Source: Neoarius graeffei (lineage: Eukaryota; Chordata; Actinopteri; Siluriformes; Ariidae). Taken from it: DNA of 64,000 nucleotides. The notes beneath the pieces are model-generated. The model had not been told where the DNA came from. It made no database searches and saw nothing but the letters and a program-made list of their open reading frames with translations. Numbering within the stretch: position 1 is the stretch's first letter; each line of letters begins with the position of its first letter. Below, piece by piece: positions 21,609-33,167 of the stretch. Location: contig NC_083587.1 in the NCBI RefSeq assembly GCF_027579695.1, positions 44,011,732-44,075,731 on the forward strand. The letters are read 5' to 3'. The translations under genes and the position numbers were made by a program.

Positions 21609-22896
21609 CTTTTCAGAATAAATCCAGTCATGGATCGAATTCTGCTCTCTCTTATTCGATTGTTTTAGACTTTAAGCTTACTATTTTCAGGATTATAGGT
21701 TATGTGATGATAAACTTGCCATGCAAATCGGATTTACTTCGGCCACAAGACACTACAGCAATCACAAGCAGTGCCATGCTCCCCAGAGTGCCGTCTTTTG
21801 TGCTTCATTTGAAGTATGCCAAAATAAAGCGCAGCACTGTATTGTTCCTTCTCATTTTGAAAGCACCATTCTCTGTTCTGTCCTCAGGCCAGGGACAAGT
21901 CCAGTTCATGAAAAATGCGCACAAAGTACAGAATTGTTCATTTTACCTCCAGGTCCAATCAGGCTAAATCTGATGTCCAAATCCTGATATACTGTATGTT
22001 GCAATGAATGATGCATGCTCACGGTTGCCACATATCCTGAAAAACCTGGAATATTGTAATCTAGTATTTCAATCATGGAAAACAGTTGGAAAATGGTTTT
22101 GATCAGCTGTTCAGGAAATATTACTGAGGTGCTGGATAAGGTTAAACTTGACTTAATCCACTGTTATACAGAGCTGATTAGTGGCTTTGTTTTGGTGTGT
22201 GTGTGTGTGGTGTTTTTTAAATAATCTACATGCAGATGTTACGCTGGATAAATAGCACATTTTTTCTGTAGCATAATTATGATGCACATGGATTGAGTGT
22301 ATTAACACTGTGGAGTTAATACAAGTAGTTCGTTGTCAGACATTTATACTTAAACTGTATATTCACATACTGTATATATCCATATCCCTTCTTAACTGAC
22401 CTGTAGAAACAGAATAATGCATTTGTTAAAGCTTTGCTATATAATATATAAAATAATTTTTTCAGCTTAACCTTTTATTCAAAACAACCATTGTGTTTCT
22501 TCTTGACCTTCATTAGGAGTATTAACTGTGTGGACATTTCAACAATTTTAATCTGTGTCATCACACTTCATATCTAGGTGCACTTTAGAATTGCTAATCC
22601 ACCTACTGACACTATTTTGGGAGGTCGGAGGAAACCAAAACGTGAAACAATGCACGAATATTAACAGGACCTCAGCATTTTTAACGCAGCAACACGACCT
22701 GGTGTGCCACATAGGACAACATCTGTGTTTTTTTAAAAATTGTAATCATATTATTATGTGGCTAGTTTTTATTTCAAATAGCTTTTTGCTGGATTTTTTT
22801 TTTTTTATCATCATCATTATCTTGGTCTTGTCCGTCTCTTGTTTCTCATATTACTATGTTAGTCATCATTTCAGAAATGGCACTAATATATATATT
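21609..22896. other. Downstream DNA, possible fzd6 3' UTR
   Basis: No coding sequence recognised. AATAAA occurs at 21617-21622, just after the hAT-like element, and could be a polyadenylation signal for fzd6. Nothing in the sequence decides this. Confidence 0.3.
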
Positions 22897-23516
22897 AGGG
22901 TGCATCAGTTGCCCCCTAAAAATGAAAAGTTCCTCCGATCATGATGCATTTTTGTTTTTATGTTCCTTTTGGTAAGAAAACACACTGGGTGAAATATTTT
23001 GACAAAATTCAAAAGTTTAATGGTGGCACCAGGAGCTCAAAGTTTTGGAAAAAGCTGCTATTTTATGACTTTTATGACAAAATTTCGATCACTTTTCATG
23101 AAACATTATGGCACCTTATAGAGTATACCAAATATCTTAGATACACATTTTTAGTACATATTCTAAATATATTATCAAGCACAGTTTGAGTTTTAGCTGT
23201 TCATTGAATCATTGTTCAACTACTTTTAAACAATACAAATGTATTATGAATCACATTAATGCTTCTCAATCCCTTGCAAAGGTTCTTAACATGATCTCTG
23301 GGTCACAAGAAATCAATAAATGGAGTCCAACATTGTGATTCAAACCTTACGCGAAAACATAAAATAAGTGTTTTTTGGCAAAAAATGAACCTCATGGTGC
23401 CACCATTAGACTTTTGAATATGGTCAAAAAATTTTACAGGATGTCTTTATTGGTGAAAAGGAACACCCAAACAAAAATGCATCAGATTTTATGAAAGTGA
23501 GGGCAACTGATGCACG
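22897..23516. mobile_element. Inverted-repeat element inserted in a TA run
   Basis: GGTGCATCAGTTGCCC at the left is inverted at the right (GGGCAACTGATGCAC), and the arms stay related for over 100 bp (for example 'catttttgtttttatgttcc' on the left, its inverse on the right). The flanks are TA microsatellite. No ORF of interest lies inside. The superfamily is unknown. Confidence 0.72.
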
Positions 23517-23564
<48 letters not shown>

Positions 23565-24528
23565 ATCATGGCAAGTTTATAATTCTGTTCTATCATATGT
23601 TTTAACTGTCTTTCTGAGTACATGTTAAATGATGTGATGAACACTATTCATTTACTACACAGTGCTACTTTTAAAATACTGGTTACTGCAAAGCAACTAC
23701 ACTAAGAAAAGTAGCAAAATTTTGATTTTTAGTTCTTCTTGAAGAAAATCAAATAGTTGTTTTAATGTGGACATTACCAAATGCTTATTATTATATGGTA
23801 AATGTTTCGCAAAACTTAATGACGTCCTATGAAAACTACATTCTTTTCAAGGAATATACACATTTGATATGTTAAATTTTCAAAATAGGATGTGTATTTA
23901 TGTGGTAGAGGGAAAATGTCTTCAGTGAGGTAAAACAGTCTGCTGGAACTCTGACTTTGTGACCGTGTGAAAGGAGAAATGGATTTATCAATTTTTTTAT
24001 ATTTTCTTAGAATTTTTTTCATAATGTCGGTATTTTACAAAAAAAAAATCAATCAGTATGTATTCAATGTAATTTTATACCTTGTACTTGGTTTATGATA
24101 AATATTGTGATAAGCCTTCACATTATAAATGTTTTATAATAAATCTGCCTTCAATTAAAAGGTAATTGAATCCTTTATTGCTCTCCTATTATTTCTTATA
24201 CACAAGACTAAAACACGCAATGTTTCTTAGTCTGTCATACAAGAGAAAATCTAGCTAAAAGAAGAGAAAATTAAAATCGTATCCTATTCCAGAAAGTAGC
24301 TTTGTTTTTAGGCCATCGTTTATTTACATCGCCTGCACAATACACCAGTTGCAGCCTTAACGTTAAATATGTGAATGGAAACCATGTAGGAATGTTAAAT
24401 TTTATTTTCGGTATTAAACACACAACTAACACCTGCATGATGGGTTTAGTACTCATTAAACTCCTTGCTTTGTCATCTCCAGTCTAACAGCCAATTAACC
24501 TGCATTAGACAATGAGAAAATTAAAAAA
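23517..24528. other. TA microsatellite, then AT-rich non-coding DNA
   Basis: A TA run fills 23519-23550, then a T run. The rest is AT-rich with no exon found. AATAAA at 24138-24143 is a weak candidate for a distal polyadenylation signal. Confidence 0.4.
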
Positions 24529-24533
24529 GCGCT

Positions 24534-24840
24534 TGTAGCGGTTCTCACAGAAGGGCGGAGCACAGAAGACGGCAGGACAGAGTTCAGGTTGGTAAAGCGT
24601 TTTTATTGCCACACTTCTCAGTGAACAACTAGCAAATAATCACAGACACACACGCAATCAGCGTCTGGTTCGGGGAAGAGCTCCTCTGCTCTCGCTCTCC
24701 CTCCTTAAGTAGGGCGCGGTCACTGGGAAGACACACAAACACAGGTTAATTGACATCAGGTGTAGTGATTCTGCCACTTACCTTCCCTGACTCCGCCCTC
24801 CTGTCACAGACCGGCGCTTGACCACGCCCCCGCTGCCACA
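24534..24840 (-). repeat. 3' LTR of Gmr1-like copy 1
   Basis: 307 bp, TGTGGCAG...GCTACA on the coding strand. By eye it differs from the 5' LTR at about ten positions (around 3 percent). A purine-rich stretch (ggcggtgggggta on the - strand) borders it as polypurine tract. Confidence 0.93.
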
Positions 24841-24857
24841 TACCCCCACCGCCCGAC

Positions 24858-27800
24858 TCAGGCTGGGTGGCTGTCTGGCCTGCAGCCGACTCCCCCCCCC
24901 ACCCCTTGACAGGAAAGGAAGTCCGCCACGACCATCTGCACCCCCGGCCTGTGGATCACCTTGAAATTAAAGGGTTGGAGTGCCAGATACCAACGGGTGA
25001 TCCGCGCATTGGCATCCTTCATGCAGTGGAGCCACTGGAGGGGCGCGTGGTCCGAACAGAGGGTGAAAGGGCGTCCCAGCAGGTAGTAACGGAGGGCGAG
25101 GACCGCCCACTTGATTGCTAAGCACTCTTTCAATGGTGCTGTAGCGCCCCTCACGCACCGACAGCTTCCTACTGATGTACAAGACTGGGCGGTCCTCCCC
25201 CTCCACCTCCTGGGACAAAACAGCCCCCAGCCCTCTGTCCAACGCATCCGTCTGTAACATAAAGGGGAGAGAAAAGTCAGGGGAGTGTAAAAGTGGCCCC
25301 CCACACAGTGCGGCCTTTACCTCAGAAAAAGCCCGCTGGCATTGCTCCGTCCACTGGACCGGATCTGGTGCCCCCTTTTTAGTCAGATCAGTCAGTGGGC
25401 TGGTGACGTCCGAATAATTAGGTATAAACCTACGATAATAGCCAGCCAGCCCCAGGAACTGTCTCACCCCCTTTTTGGTCTTGGGCCTCAGGCAGGCCGC
25501 AATTGCTGCTGTCTTGCTAATTTGGGGACGCACCTGCCCGTTGACCAAGTGGAAGCCCAGATACCGTACTTCCACCCGCCCAATCGGACACTTCTTCGGG
25601 TTGGCTGTGAGACCCGCTCGCCTCAGCGACCTAAGGATGGCCCTCAGATGTTCGAGGTGCCTCGGTCAGTCATTACTATAGACAATAATGTCATCAAGGT
25701 AGGCGGCTGCATAGGTGGCGTGGGGGTGGAGGACCCTGTCCATCAGCCGCTGAAATGTAGCGGGCGCCCCAAACAGCCCAAAAGGAAGTGTGACGAATTG
25801 GTGTAAGCCGAACGGTGTGGAAAAGGCCATTTTTTCTCGGGATAGTGGAGTCAAGGGGATCTGCCAATATCTCTTCGTTAAATCCAGTGTCGAATAAAAG
25901 CAAGCTGTGCCTAGTCGATCGAGCAACTCATCAATACAAGGCATTGGGTACGCATCGAATTTAGACACTGCGTTGACTTTTCTATAGTCCACACAGAACC
26001 GGACCGACCCGTCGGCCTTGGGTACCAAGACCACCGGGCTGCTCCAGTCACTGTGGGACTCCTCGACGATGCCCATTTCGAGCATGGCCTCGAGTTCTTC
26101 TCGAACCACTTTTTTCTTGTGTTTGGGTAGCCTGTAAGGGCGGCTACGCGCTACCACCCCCGGGGGCGTCTCAATGTGGTGCTCTATGAGGTTGGTGCAG
26201 CCGGGCAGGGCCGAGAACACGTCCAAAAACTCGGTCTGCAACTGGGCAACCTCCGCGATTTGGGTCGGGGAGAGGTGGTCTCCACAGGGGACCGGAGAGG
26301 TATGCGATGCCAATGCCCCCTTTTGAACCTCTGGCCCCAGCTCCGCCTTCTCTGGAACCACCGACACCAACGCCACAGGGACCTCCTCGTTCCAGAGTTT
26401 GAGTAGGTTGAGGTGGTAAATCTGTAGCGCCCCACCCCTGTCCGTTCGCCTCACCTCATAGTCGACGTCCCCAACTCGTCGTGTGACCTCAAAGGGTCCT
26501 TGCCACTTGGCGATCAATTTGGAGCTCGATGTGGGCAACAGTATGAGTACTTTATCTCCCGGTGCGAACTCCCTAAGGTGCGTACCCCTGTCGTACAGGC
26601 GGGTTTGCCGTTCTTGGGTTAGGTGTGTGAGTGTGTAGAGTTTTGCGTGCAGGTCAATAACGTATTGAATTTCATTTTTACTTGGTGAAGGTCCCTCCTC
26701 CCAATTTTCTCACAGCACATCTAAAATGCCGCGCGGCTTATGCCCATATAATAATTCAAACGGGGAGAACCCCGTGGAGGCTTGGGGGACCTCTCGCACT
26801 GCAAATAACAAGGGTTCGAGCCATTTATCCCAGTTACGTGCGTCCTCACTTATTAATTTTTTAATTATATTCTTGAGGGTGCGATTGAACCGTTCAACTA
26901 AACCGTCTGTTTGTGGGTGATACACGCTGGTGCGGATCGGCTTAATACCTAATAACCCATACAGTTCGTTCAGTGTTCGTGACATAAACGCGGTGCCTTG
27001 ATCAGTCAGAATCTCTTTCAGGATTCCAACTCGGGAGATGACGCGGAAGAGTGCCTCTGCAATACTGCGTGCTGAGATATTGCGGAGAGGCACTGCTTCC
27101 GGGTATCATGTTGCATAGTCCACCAGAACTAATATAAAGTGGTACCCTCGTGTTGACCGATCTAATGGCCCGACGAGATCCATCCCAATTCTTTCGAATG
27201 GGGTCTCGACTAACGGTAGAGGGCGCAAAGGCACTTTTGGAATGGCCACTGGATTTACTAACTGGCATTCGCGGCATGCCGTACACCACCTACGGACATC
27301 GCTGCAAATCCCCGGCCAATAGAATTGGGCCATTATTCGGGCTAGTGTCTTATCCTGCCCTAAGTGTCCAGCCATGGGATTAAAGTGAGCCGCCTGGAAT
27401 ACCAATTCCCGGCGGCCTTTTGGAATCAAAAGCTGTGTGAATTGCTCTTTCGTCTGAGTGTCCTGCGTCACTCGGTATAACCTATCTTTCATAATAGAAA
27501 AATAGGGGAAGGACGGGGTGGCGTTCGGCAGGAGCATTTGACCATCAATTACTCTCACTTGGTCAAACGCATGCCGCAGAGTCTCGTCTCGTGACTGCTC
27601 TAACGGGAAATCCGCCAGGGATTCCCCAAGAGAGGGAGGAGGAGCCTGTGGCTCCTCACTCTGACGCGGAGATGACGTAGACGGCTCTGTGACAGCTGCT
27701 CCCACCAAGGCGACACCGGGACCTCCCCCTGCTGACCTATGGCAGGACCCACTCTTTACTAAATGACTCATCAACTCCCCAAATCCCGGCCAATCAGTCC

Positions 27801-27956
27801 CCAAAATTATCGAGTGGGTGAGGCGAGGATTAACTGCTGCCTTTACTATAAATTTTTCCCCTCTGAAAAAAATGTGGACCGACACTAAAGGGTAGCTGTG
27901 AACATCCCCGTGCACACACAACACCTTCACCCCCTGTGCTCCCCCCAATGCCTCGT
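24858..27956 (-). pseudogene. Gmr1-like pol relic, copy 1 (protease end, integrase, RT, RNase H)
   Basis: Read 5' to 3' on the - strand: end of the protease (LTHSIILGTDW), the integrase zinc-binding region (HLGQDKTLARIMAQFYWPGI ... CRECQLVN), the core (GMDLVGPLDRSTRG, TDQGTAFMSR, the E in VERFNRTLKN), then reverse transcriptase (FCVDYRKVN, YLDDIIVYSND) and RNase H (LQTDALDRGLGAVLSQE, LCSDHAPLQWL). In-frame stops lie at 27106-27108, 26710-26712 and 25666-25668, and the frame shifts near 25130. The copy cannot make a working polyprotein. Domain order puts integrase before reverse transcriptase. Confidence 0.92.
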
Positions 27957-27962
27957 CTTGCA

Positions 27963-28817
27963 AGGCAAGGCAAGGCAAGTTTATTTATATAGCACATTTC
28001 ATACACAATGGCAGTTCAATGTGCTTTACAGAAGTAAAAACAAAAACAGTAAACAATAGAGAAATAAAATTACATAAAATAATTTTATCTTTATTCTAAA
28101 ATAATTAATTAAAAGAATTAAAAGAAAATAATAAGAATTAAACAGTAGTAGAAATAAAATATTAAAATGCCAAAAAGAAAAAGGAGAAAGAGAAAGAGAA
28201 AAAAAACTAGCAGAATAAAATAGAATAAAGTTAAAATAAATTTAAAACATGCAGAGAAAAAGATTATAAAAAATGTAAAATATTAATTATTTAACAGAAA
28301 GCATCTGAAAACAGCTTGGTCTTTAACCTAGATTTGAAGCTGCCAACAGCAGGAGCATTTTTAATGTCCTCTGGCAGTTGGTTCCATAGCTGTACTGCAT
28401 AGTAGCTAAAAGCTGCTTCACCACACTTTGTTTTAACAACTGGTTTTAATAGTAAATTTTTCTGTTGCGATCTGGTAGATCTGATTGGGTTAGGCCGCTG
28501 CAACATATCAGAGAGGTAATTGGGCCCTGTACCATTTAGAGATTTGTACACCAGCAGCAATGCTTTAAAGTCAATTCTGTAGCTTACTGGAAGCCAGTGA
28601 AGGGACCTTAGAATTGGAGTAATGTGCTCTGTTCTTTTTGTTCGTGTGAGAACCCTAGCCGCTGCATTTTGAACCAGCTGAAATCGTTTAATGGTCTTTT
28701 TTGGCAGGCCTGTGAAAAGGCCATTGCAGTAATCAACCCTACTAGAGATGAAGGCATGTATTAGTTTTTCCAGATCATGTTTTGACATAAGTCCTCTTAG
28801 TTTGGAAATGTTTTTTA
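27963..28817 (-). mobile_element. L2-type LINE, 5'-truncated, inserted in gypsy protease
   Basis: The copy holds the last part of the LINE reverse-transcriptase ORF (KNISKLRGLMSKHDLEKLI through LPEDIKNAPAVGSF to stop) and a 3' UTR ending in AAATAAACTTG plus CCTTG pentamers. A 6-bp duplication cttgca lies at 27957-27962 and 28818-28823. The insertion interrupts the gypsy protease just after VDSGCNQTSIHQSL. Confidence 0.93.
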
Positions 28818-28823
28818 CTTGCA

Positions 28824-29927
28824 CCAGGCTTTGGTGAATTGAGGTCTGATTACAACCAGAATCCACCAACGCCTGATATGTATCCCCTTGAATACTCACT
28901 GGTATGCGATACGCTCCGGCCCAATCAAGGGTGGCTCCTGGCACGTCGGGGATCCGAACCACTGCGCCCACCTCCATTACCGTGCACTGCTGTTGGAGGT
29001 GGCCCGGCTCCCCACAGCGCCAGCAAACCGGCCCGGGCTTCCTCTCCTCACTGGTGTTCTGGGGCTCACTCACCTGAGGGGGGAGAGACAGACACAGAAG
29101 GGAGAAACGGGAGGGCACCGCGGGTGCAGCGGGCCGGCTGGGGTGGCACCGGCCCCCGCCTCCGCAGTGGGGGAATGGGGTGAGGACGGGACACAGGAGG
29201 AGAGGGAGAGAGAGGAGAGAAGAGGCTGCCTGCTGTCCTGCCGCCGGGACAGCCGCTAAATGGTCCTCTGCCAGCTCGATGGCCTGATCCAGTGACGCCG
29301 GGCGGTGGCACTGGACCCACTCCGCGGTTCCTGCTGGCAAGCGTGCGATGAATTGTTGCAGTACCACCTGGTCGACAATCCCCTCGGTGTCGCGGTTGTC
29401 TGCCCTCAACCACCGCCAGCAGGCGTCCCAGAGTTGCTGGCCAAACGCGAACGGCTGGCCGACTTCCTCCAAGCGCAAAGCGCGGAAGCGCTGACGCTGC
29501 TGCTCGGGGGTGCACCCCACACGCTGGAGGACGGCCCGGCGAAGGTCCGCGTAGGGCGGTTGGCGGGAAGATGTAGCGCGGCCAGCTGCGCCTCTCCCGT
29601 TAGCAGGGGGAGGAGGCGCGCCGCGCGCTGATCCATCGGCCACCCCGAGGTCTCCGCGACTTGCTCAAAGAGCATGAGGAATGCCTCGGGGTCATCCTGC
29701 GGGCCCATCTTTGTTAGGGTGAGGGGAGACGGGCCCGCAGTGGGAGCGTTGGTAGACCCCGCCGACGTGAGGAGGTGCCGGAACGCCTGACAATCTTCTT
29801 GCTGGGCCAACACCAGGGCCTCAAACCGCTGTTCCTGCTCCTTTCGGAGGGTGACTAGCGCCTGGTGCTGGCTTTGCTGGGCCGTGGCGAGGGCGTGGAC
29901 CAGGTCGGCGAACGGGGAGGACTCCAT
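28824..29927 (-). pseudogene. Gmr1-like gag-protease relic, copy 1
   Basis: From the ATG at 29927 (MESSPFADLVHALATAQQ) the frame encodes a coiled segment and DDPEAFLMLFEQVAE, then shifts near 29600. The second frame carries a SCAN-like domain (QRFRALRLEEVGQPFAFGQQ, CWRWLRADN, LARLP-type motif, ELAEDHLAA), a complete CCHC knuckle (CWRCGEPGHLQQQC) and the protease active-site phrase LVDSGCNQTSIH. SCAN domains of tetrapod zinc-finger proteins derive from Gmr1-like gag, which explains the match. The frame ends at the L2 insertion. Confidence 0.9.
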
Positions 29928-29977
29928 GGGGCTGTTTGGCTTCTGCGCTCCAGATAGCTCCCCGGTTTCAGCACCAC

Positions 29978-30284
29978 TGTAGCGGTTCTCACAGAAGGGC
30001 GGAGCACAGAAGACAGCAGGACAGAGTTCAGGTTGGTAAAGTGTTTTTATTGCCACACTTTTCAGTGAACAACTAGCAAATAATCACAGACACACACGCA
30101 ATCGGCGTCTGGTTCGAGGAAGATCTCCTCTGCTCTCGATCTCCCTCCTTAAGTAGAGCGCGGTCACTGGGAAGACACACAAACACAGGTTAATTGACAT
30201 CAGGTGTAGTGATTCTGCCACTTACCTTCCCTGACTCTGCCCTCCTGTCACAGACCGGCGCTTGACCACGCCCCTGCTGCCACA
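29978..30284 (-). repeat. 5' LTR of Gmr1-like copy 1
   Basis: 307 bp, ends TG...CA on the coding strand. A TATA-like 'ctacttaagg' region lies near the middle on the - strand. See the 3' LTR for divergence. Confidence 0.93.
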
Positions 30285-30289
30285 GCGCT

Positions 30290-30889
30290 CATTCCCAGAT
30301 GATAGAGACACTTCTGTAATAACTATGTCCACAAAGATCGTAGCCTTCACAAACAAAATTATGGTGTTTGCAATAATATAAGAGTTGCAACAGGTCGAAC
30401 CAAAATAAGGAAAACCCATTTTCTGGAGATGATTCGCAAAAGGAACATCTGACCACTTTATCCTTTGAAAATTGTTTGAGAAAAAATTCAGAGGGGTAAA
30501 CTTTGTGTATAATTTTAGAAGCTGCTTCCTTCACTTTGCTAACAAAATACATTTTCTTACAATAACTCTACACCAATTATTCCAGTAAGCCACTATATAT
30601 GGGACATATGTAGAGCATATGGTGAACTGGTGAACATCCAGTAGTTATCCATACCGCTTGTCCATCAGGGTCACGGGTGAAGCTGGAACCAATCCAGGCT
30701 GACACTGGGCGAAAGGTGCGGTACATCCTGGGCACAGTGCCAATCCTATCACAGGGTTAACTCTGAGACAAACAACCATTCACACTCACACCTATGGGCA
30801 ATTTTGAGTAGCCAGTTTGTTACGTTTGGTCATTTGGCCTTCACTTTTATCCTCAGTTACATTTTTAAGGCATTATTTATGTGTAGCAT
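30290..30889 (-). repeat. Diverged SINE family A fragment with flanking unique DNA
   Basis: 30290-30640 shows nothing recognisable. From about 30648 to 30825 the text 'accgcttgtccatcagggtc ... caaccattcacactcacacc' is a strongly diverged, head-truncated copy of SINE family A on the - strand. Confidence 0.6.
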
Positions 30890-31135
30890 ACTTATGGAGG
30901 CAGTGGGCCCAAAGGGTCACTGGTTTGATTCCCTGGAATGAATGAACAGCACTTTCCCCTCCTTCTGTATCCATGGCTGAAGTGCCCTAACCCCCAACTG
31001 CTCCCTGGGATCTGTAGTGTAGCTGCCCACTGCTCTGGGTGTGTGTGTGTGTGTGTGTGTCACTGCTTCAGATAGGTTAAATGCAGAGGAGGAATTTGTG
31101 CTCTAGTGTACATGTGACAAAGGTTTCTTCTTCTT
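30890..31135 (+). repeat. tRNA-derived SINE (family B)
   Basis: A B-box-like GGTTTGATTCC at about 30931 is followed by 'aactgctccctggga' and 'ctgcccactgctctgggtg', a GT microsatellite, 'cactgcttcagataggttaa' and a TTC tail. This layout is that of a widespread teleost SINE different from family A. The family name is not given because I cannot check it. Confidence 0.65.
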
Positions 31136-31690
31136 CTTCTTCTTCTTATTATTATTATTCTTGTCCCTGGCATTAATAAATCAACTTTCAATAACATGAA
31201 AAAAAAAGTTCTTCAAATTCATCATCAACATATTCTAGTATTGTATCTTTAGTGAAATTAGGAGAAGAAATGGTAGAAACAATGAATTTAGGTCTATTCT
31301 TAGTTGTGATATGACCAGCAGTGGACTTGTATCTGGAGGTTACGCTACACCTGCTAATGCAGTTGATGGAACATATTATACTACTACGCATAGCTAATGG
31401 AAGTCATATTTCTCAATGTAATTTGGGCCTCCTATCCTTTAGTTGTAGCATAGCAGTGGATAAGAATGATAAAGTTTCATTTGACAAATCTGCTCAGCTA
31501 GAGAGGGCTTTCATGTGTATCATGGGGAGGAAAAGCATGATTCAGTTTTTGCTTATTCATGTAACCATCAACTACATTGTGTAATGTCATTTCTTTCCAT
31601 CACACGTTAACTGTGTGAGTAAGAACTGGCTTAATCTTTTATACCATAGCAGCATGTAACCCTCAAAGAGGTAAATCGGCCTCCGTCCGT
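31136..31690. other. Microsatellite and non-coding DNA
   Basis: TTC and ATT trinucleotides at 31130-31160, then AT-rich DNA. From 31633 to 31670 lies a 38-bp phrase that recurs imperfectly at 33012-33049, on the far side of the LINE relic. Confidence 0.5.
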
Positions 31691-32960
31691 CTACGTAGAC
31701 AATGGTGGGTTGCGCCTTGTGCAGCATCTGCGGTGGCTAAAGAGTCCAATTCTTGAATGACAGTCCTTATTACAGATGGAGCAGATAAAGTCTGTGTCGT
31801 GATGTAGTGTTTTTTCCTTCTGTTTTTGGCGTCTGTGCTCTCTTAGCTGGCGCCGGTCATCTTCTGCTCGTTTTACTCCGATTTTGACAACATGCCTACA
31901 TGCGGAACAGTCTAGGGCAATATCCTCCCAAGACTGAGTGTCAGTGTGTGCTGACTTGAGGTCTCTTTTGCATGTGTCACTGTATCTCAGATGTGGGCGG
32001 CCAGTTGGACGTGTTCCACACTCCAGATGTCCATATAGCAGATCCTTGGGAATGTGGCCTTTGTCCATGCGGCGCATGTGGCCGAGCCATCTGAGTCGGT
32101 GTTCACTGAGCATTGCAGAAATGGTCACTGATCTTGTCCTTTTGAGGACCTCAGAGTTGGTGACCCTATCTTTCCATGTAATACCCATGATCTTGCGGAG
32201 ACATGTGGTAGGTATTCAGTTTTGCTTCCTGTGCAGCATATGTCGTCCATGTTTCAGTACTGTAGAGTAGAGTTCTCAGGACACAGGCCTGGTAAACTTT
32301 CAGCTTGATGTTTGTAGTCAGGTTTTTGTTTTCCCGCACTCTCTTGTTGAGTTTAGACATTACTGAAGCTGCTTTACTGATCCTGGTATTGATTTCCGCA
32401 TCAAGAGACAGGTTGCTGGTAACTTGTGATACTAGGTATGTAAACCCATCCACCACAGTGAGCATGGAGTCATTTATTGATATGCGAGATGGGTTAGGAG
32501 CATCCTGGGCCATGACCTCTGTTTTCTTTATGCTAATGGTTAGGGCAAACTCTTTGCATGCATTGGAGAATTGGTCCATGAGGCATTGGAGGCCGTCAGG
32601 TGAGTGACTTGCAAGAGTTGCATTGTCGGCAAATAGCAGTTCCCTGAGGAGGACACAGCTTATCTTAGTTTTGGCATGTAAGCGAGCCAAGTTGTATAGT
32701 TTGCCATTGTGTTGAGTGTGGATGTAGATGCCATCAGAAGAAGGCATAGGACAGAAGCAGTAAGAAGAAGATTCCAAAGAGGGCAGGGGAAGCACACAGC
32801 CCTGTTTAACTCCACTGAGGATTGGAAATGACTCTGATGTGTTGCCCTCAAAGCTCACAATGCTTTTCATGTCATTGTGGAAAGATCTGATTATACTGAG
32901 TAGTTTTGGTCAGCCGCCTATCCTCTGTGTAGCTTGAAGAGTCCGCTGTGACTGACAAGG
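31691..32960 (-). pseudogene. Non-LTR retrotransposon relic (reverse-transcriptase C-terminal half)
   Basis: Two overlapping frames encode a LINE reverse transcriptase end: SGVKQGCVL (motif around the third RT block), LLFADNATLASHS, where the normal FADD is FADN, then KTEVM, SKAASVMSKLNKRV, and in the next frame HRLRWLGHMRRMDKG, GRPHLRYSDTCKRDLK and a CxxC...HxxxC-type finger (CSICNKDCHSRIGLFSH) at the C-terminus. The catalytic D-to-N change and the frameshift near 32170 mean it is dead. The 5' half (endonuclease) is absent. The clade is not assigned. Confidence 0.85.
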
Positions 32961-33167
32961 TCAGTTTTACCCTACTGATGAGGTGTTGTTGCAATAGTAA
33001 TCCTGCTCAGTAATCTTTTATACCATACCAGGATGAAATCCTCAAAGAGATGGACTGATGAATAATGAGCAAGCATTCTGTGTTAAAAATTTTCATACTG
33101 TTTGAAATAGTGACTGTCTGCTCGCAAAAAACACATTTGCTAGGCTTTTTGTAAAACTGATCTAAAA

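Larger units (their letters stand above)
24534..30284 (-). mobile_element. Gmr1-like gypsy LTR retrotransposon, full length, decayed
   Basis: Two 307-bp LTRs (24534-24840 and 29978-30284) bracket gag and pol, and a 5-bp duplication gcgct flanks the whole (24529-24533 and 30285-30289). Order on the - strand is gag with a SCAN-like segment, zinc knuckle, protease, integrase, then reverse transcriptase and RNase H. Integrase upstream of reverse transcriptase marks the Gmr1 group of Ty3/gypsy. The primer-binding site after the 5' LTR reads TGGTGCTGAAACCGGGGAG. Coding is broken by at least three stops and two frameshifts, and by an L2 insertion in the protease. Confidence 0.95.
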
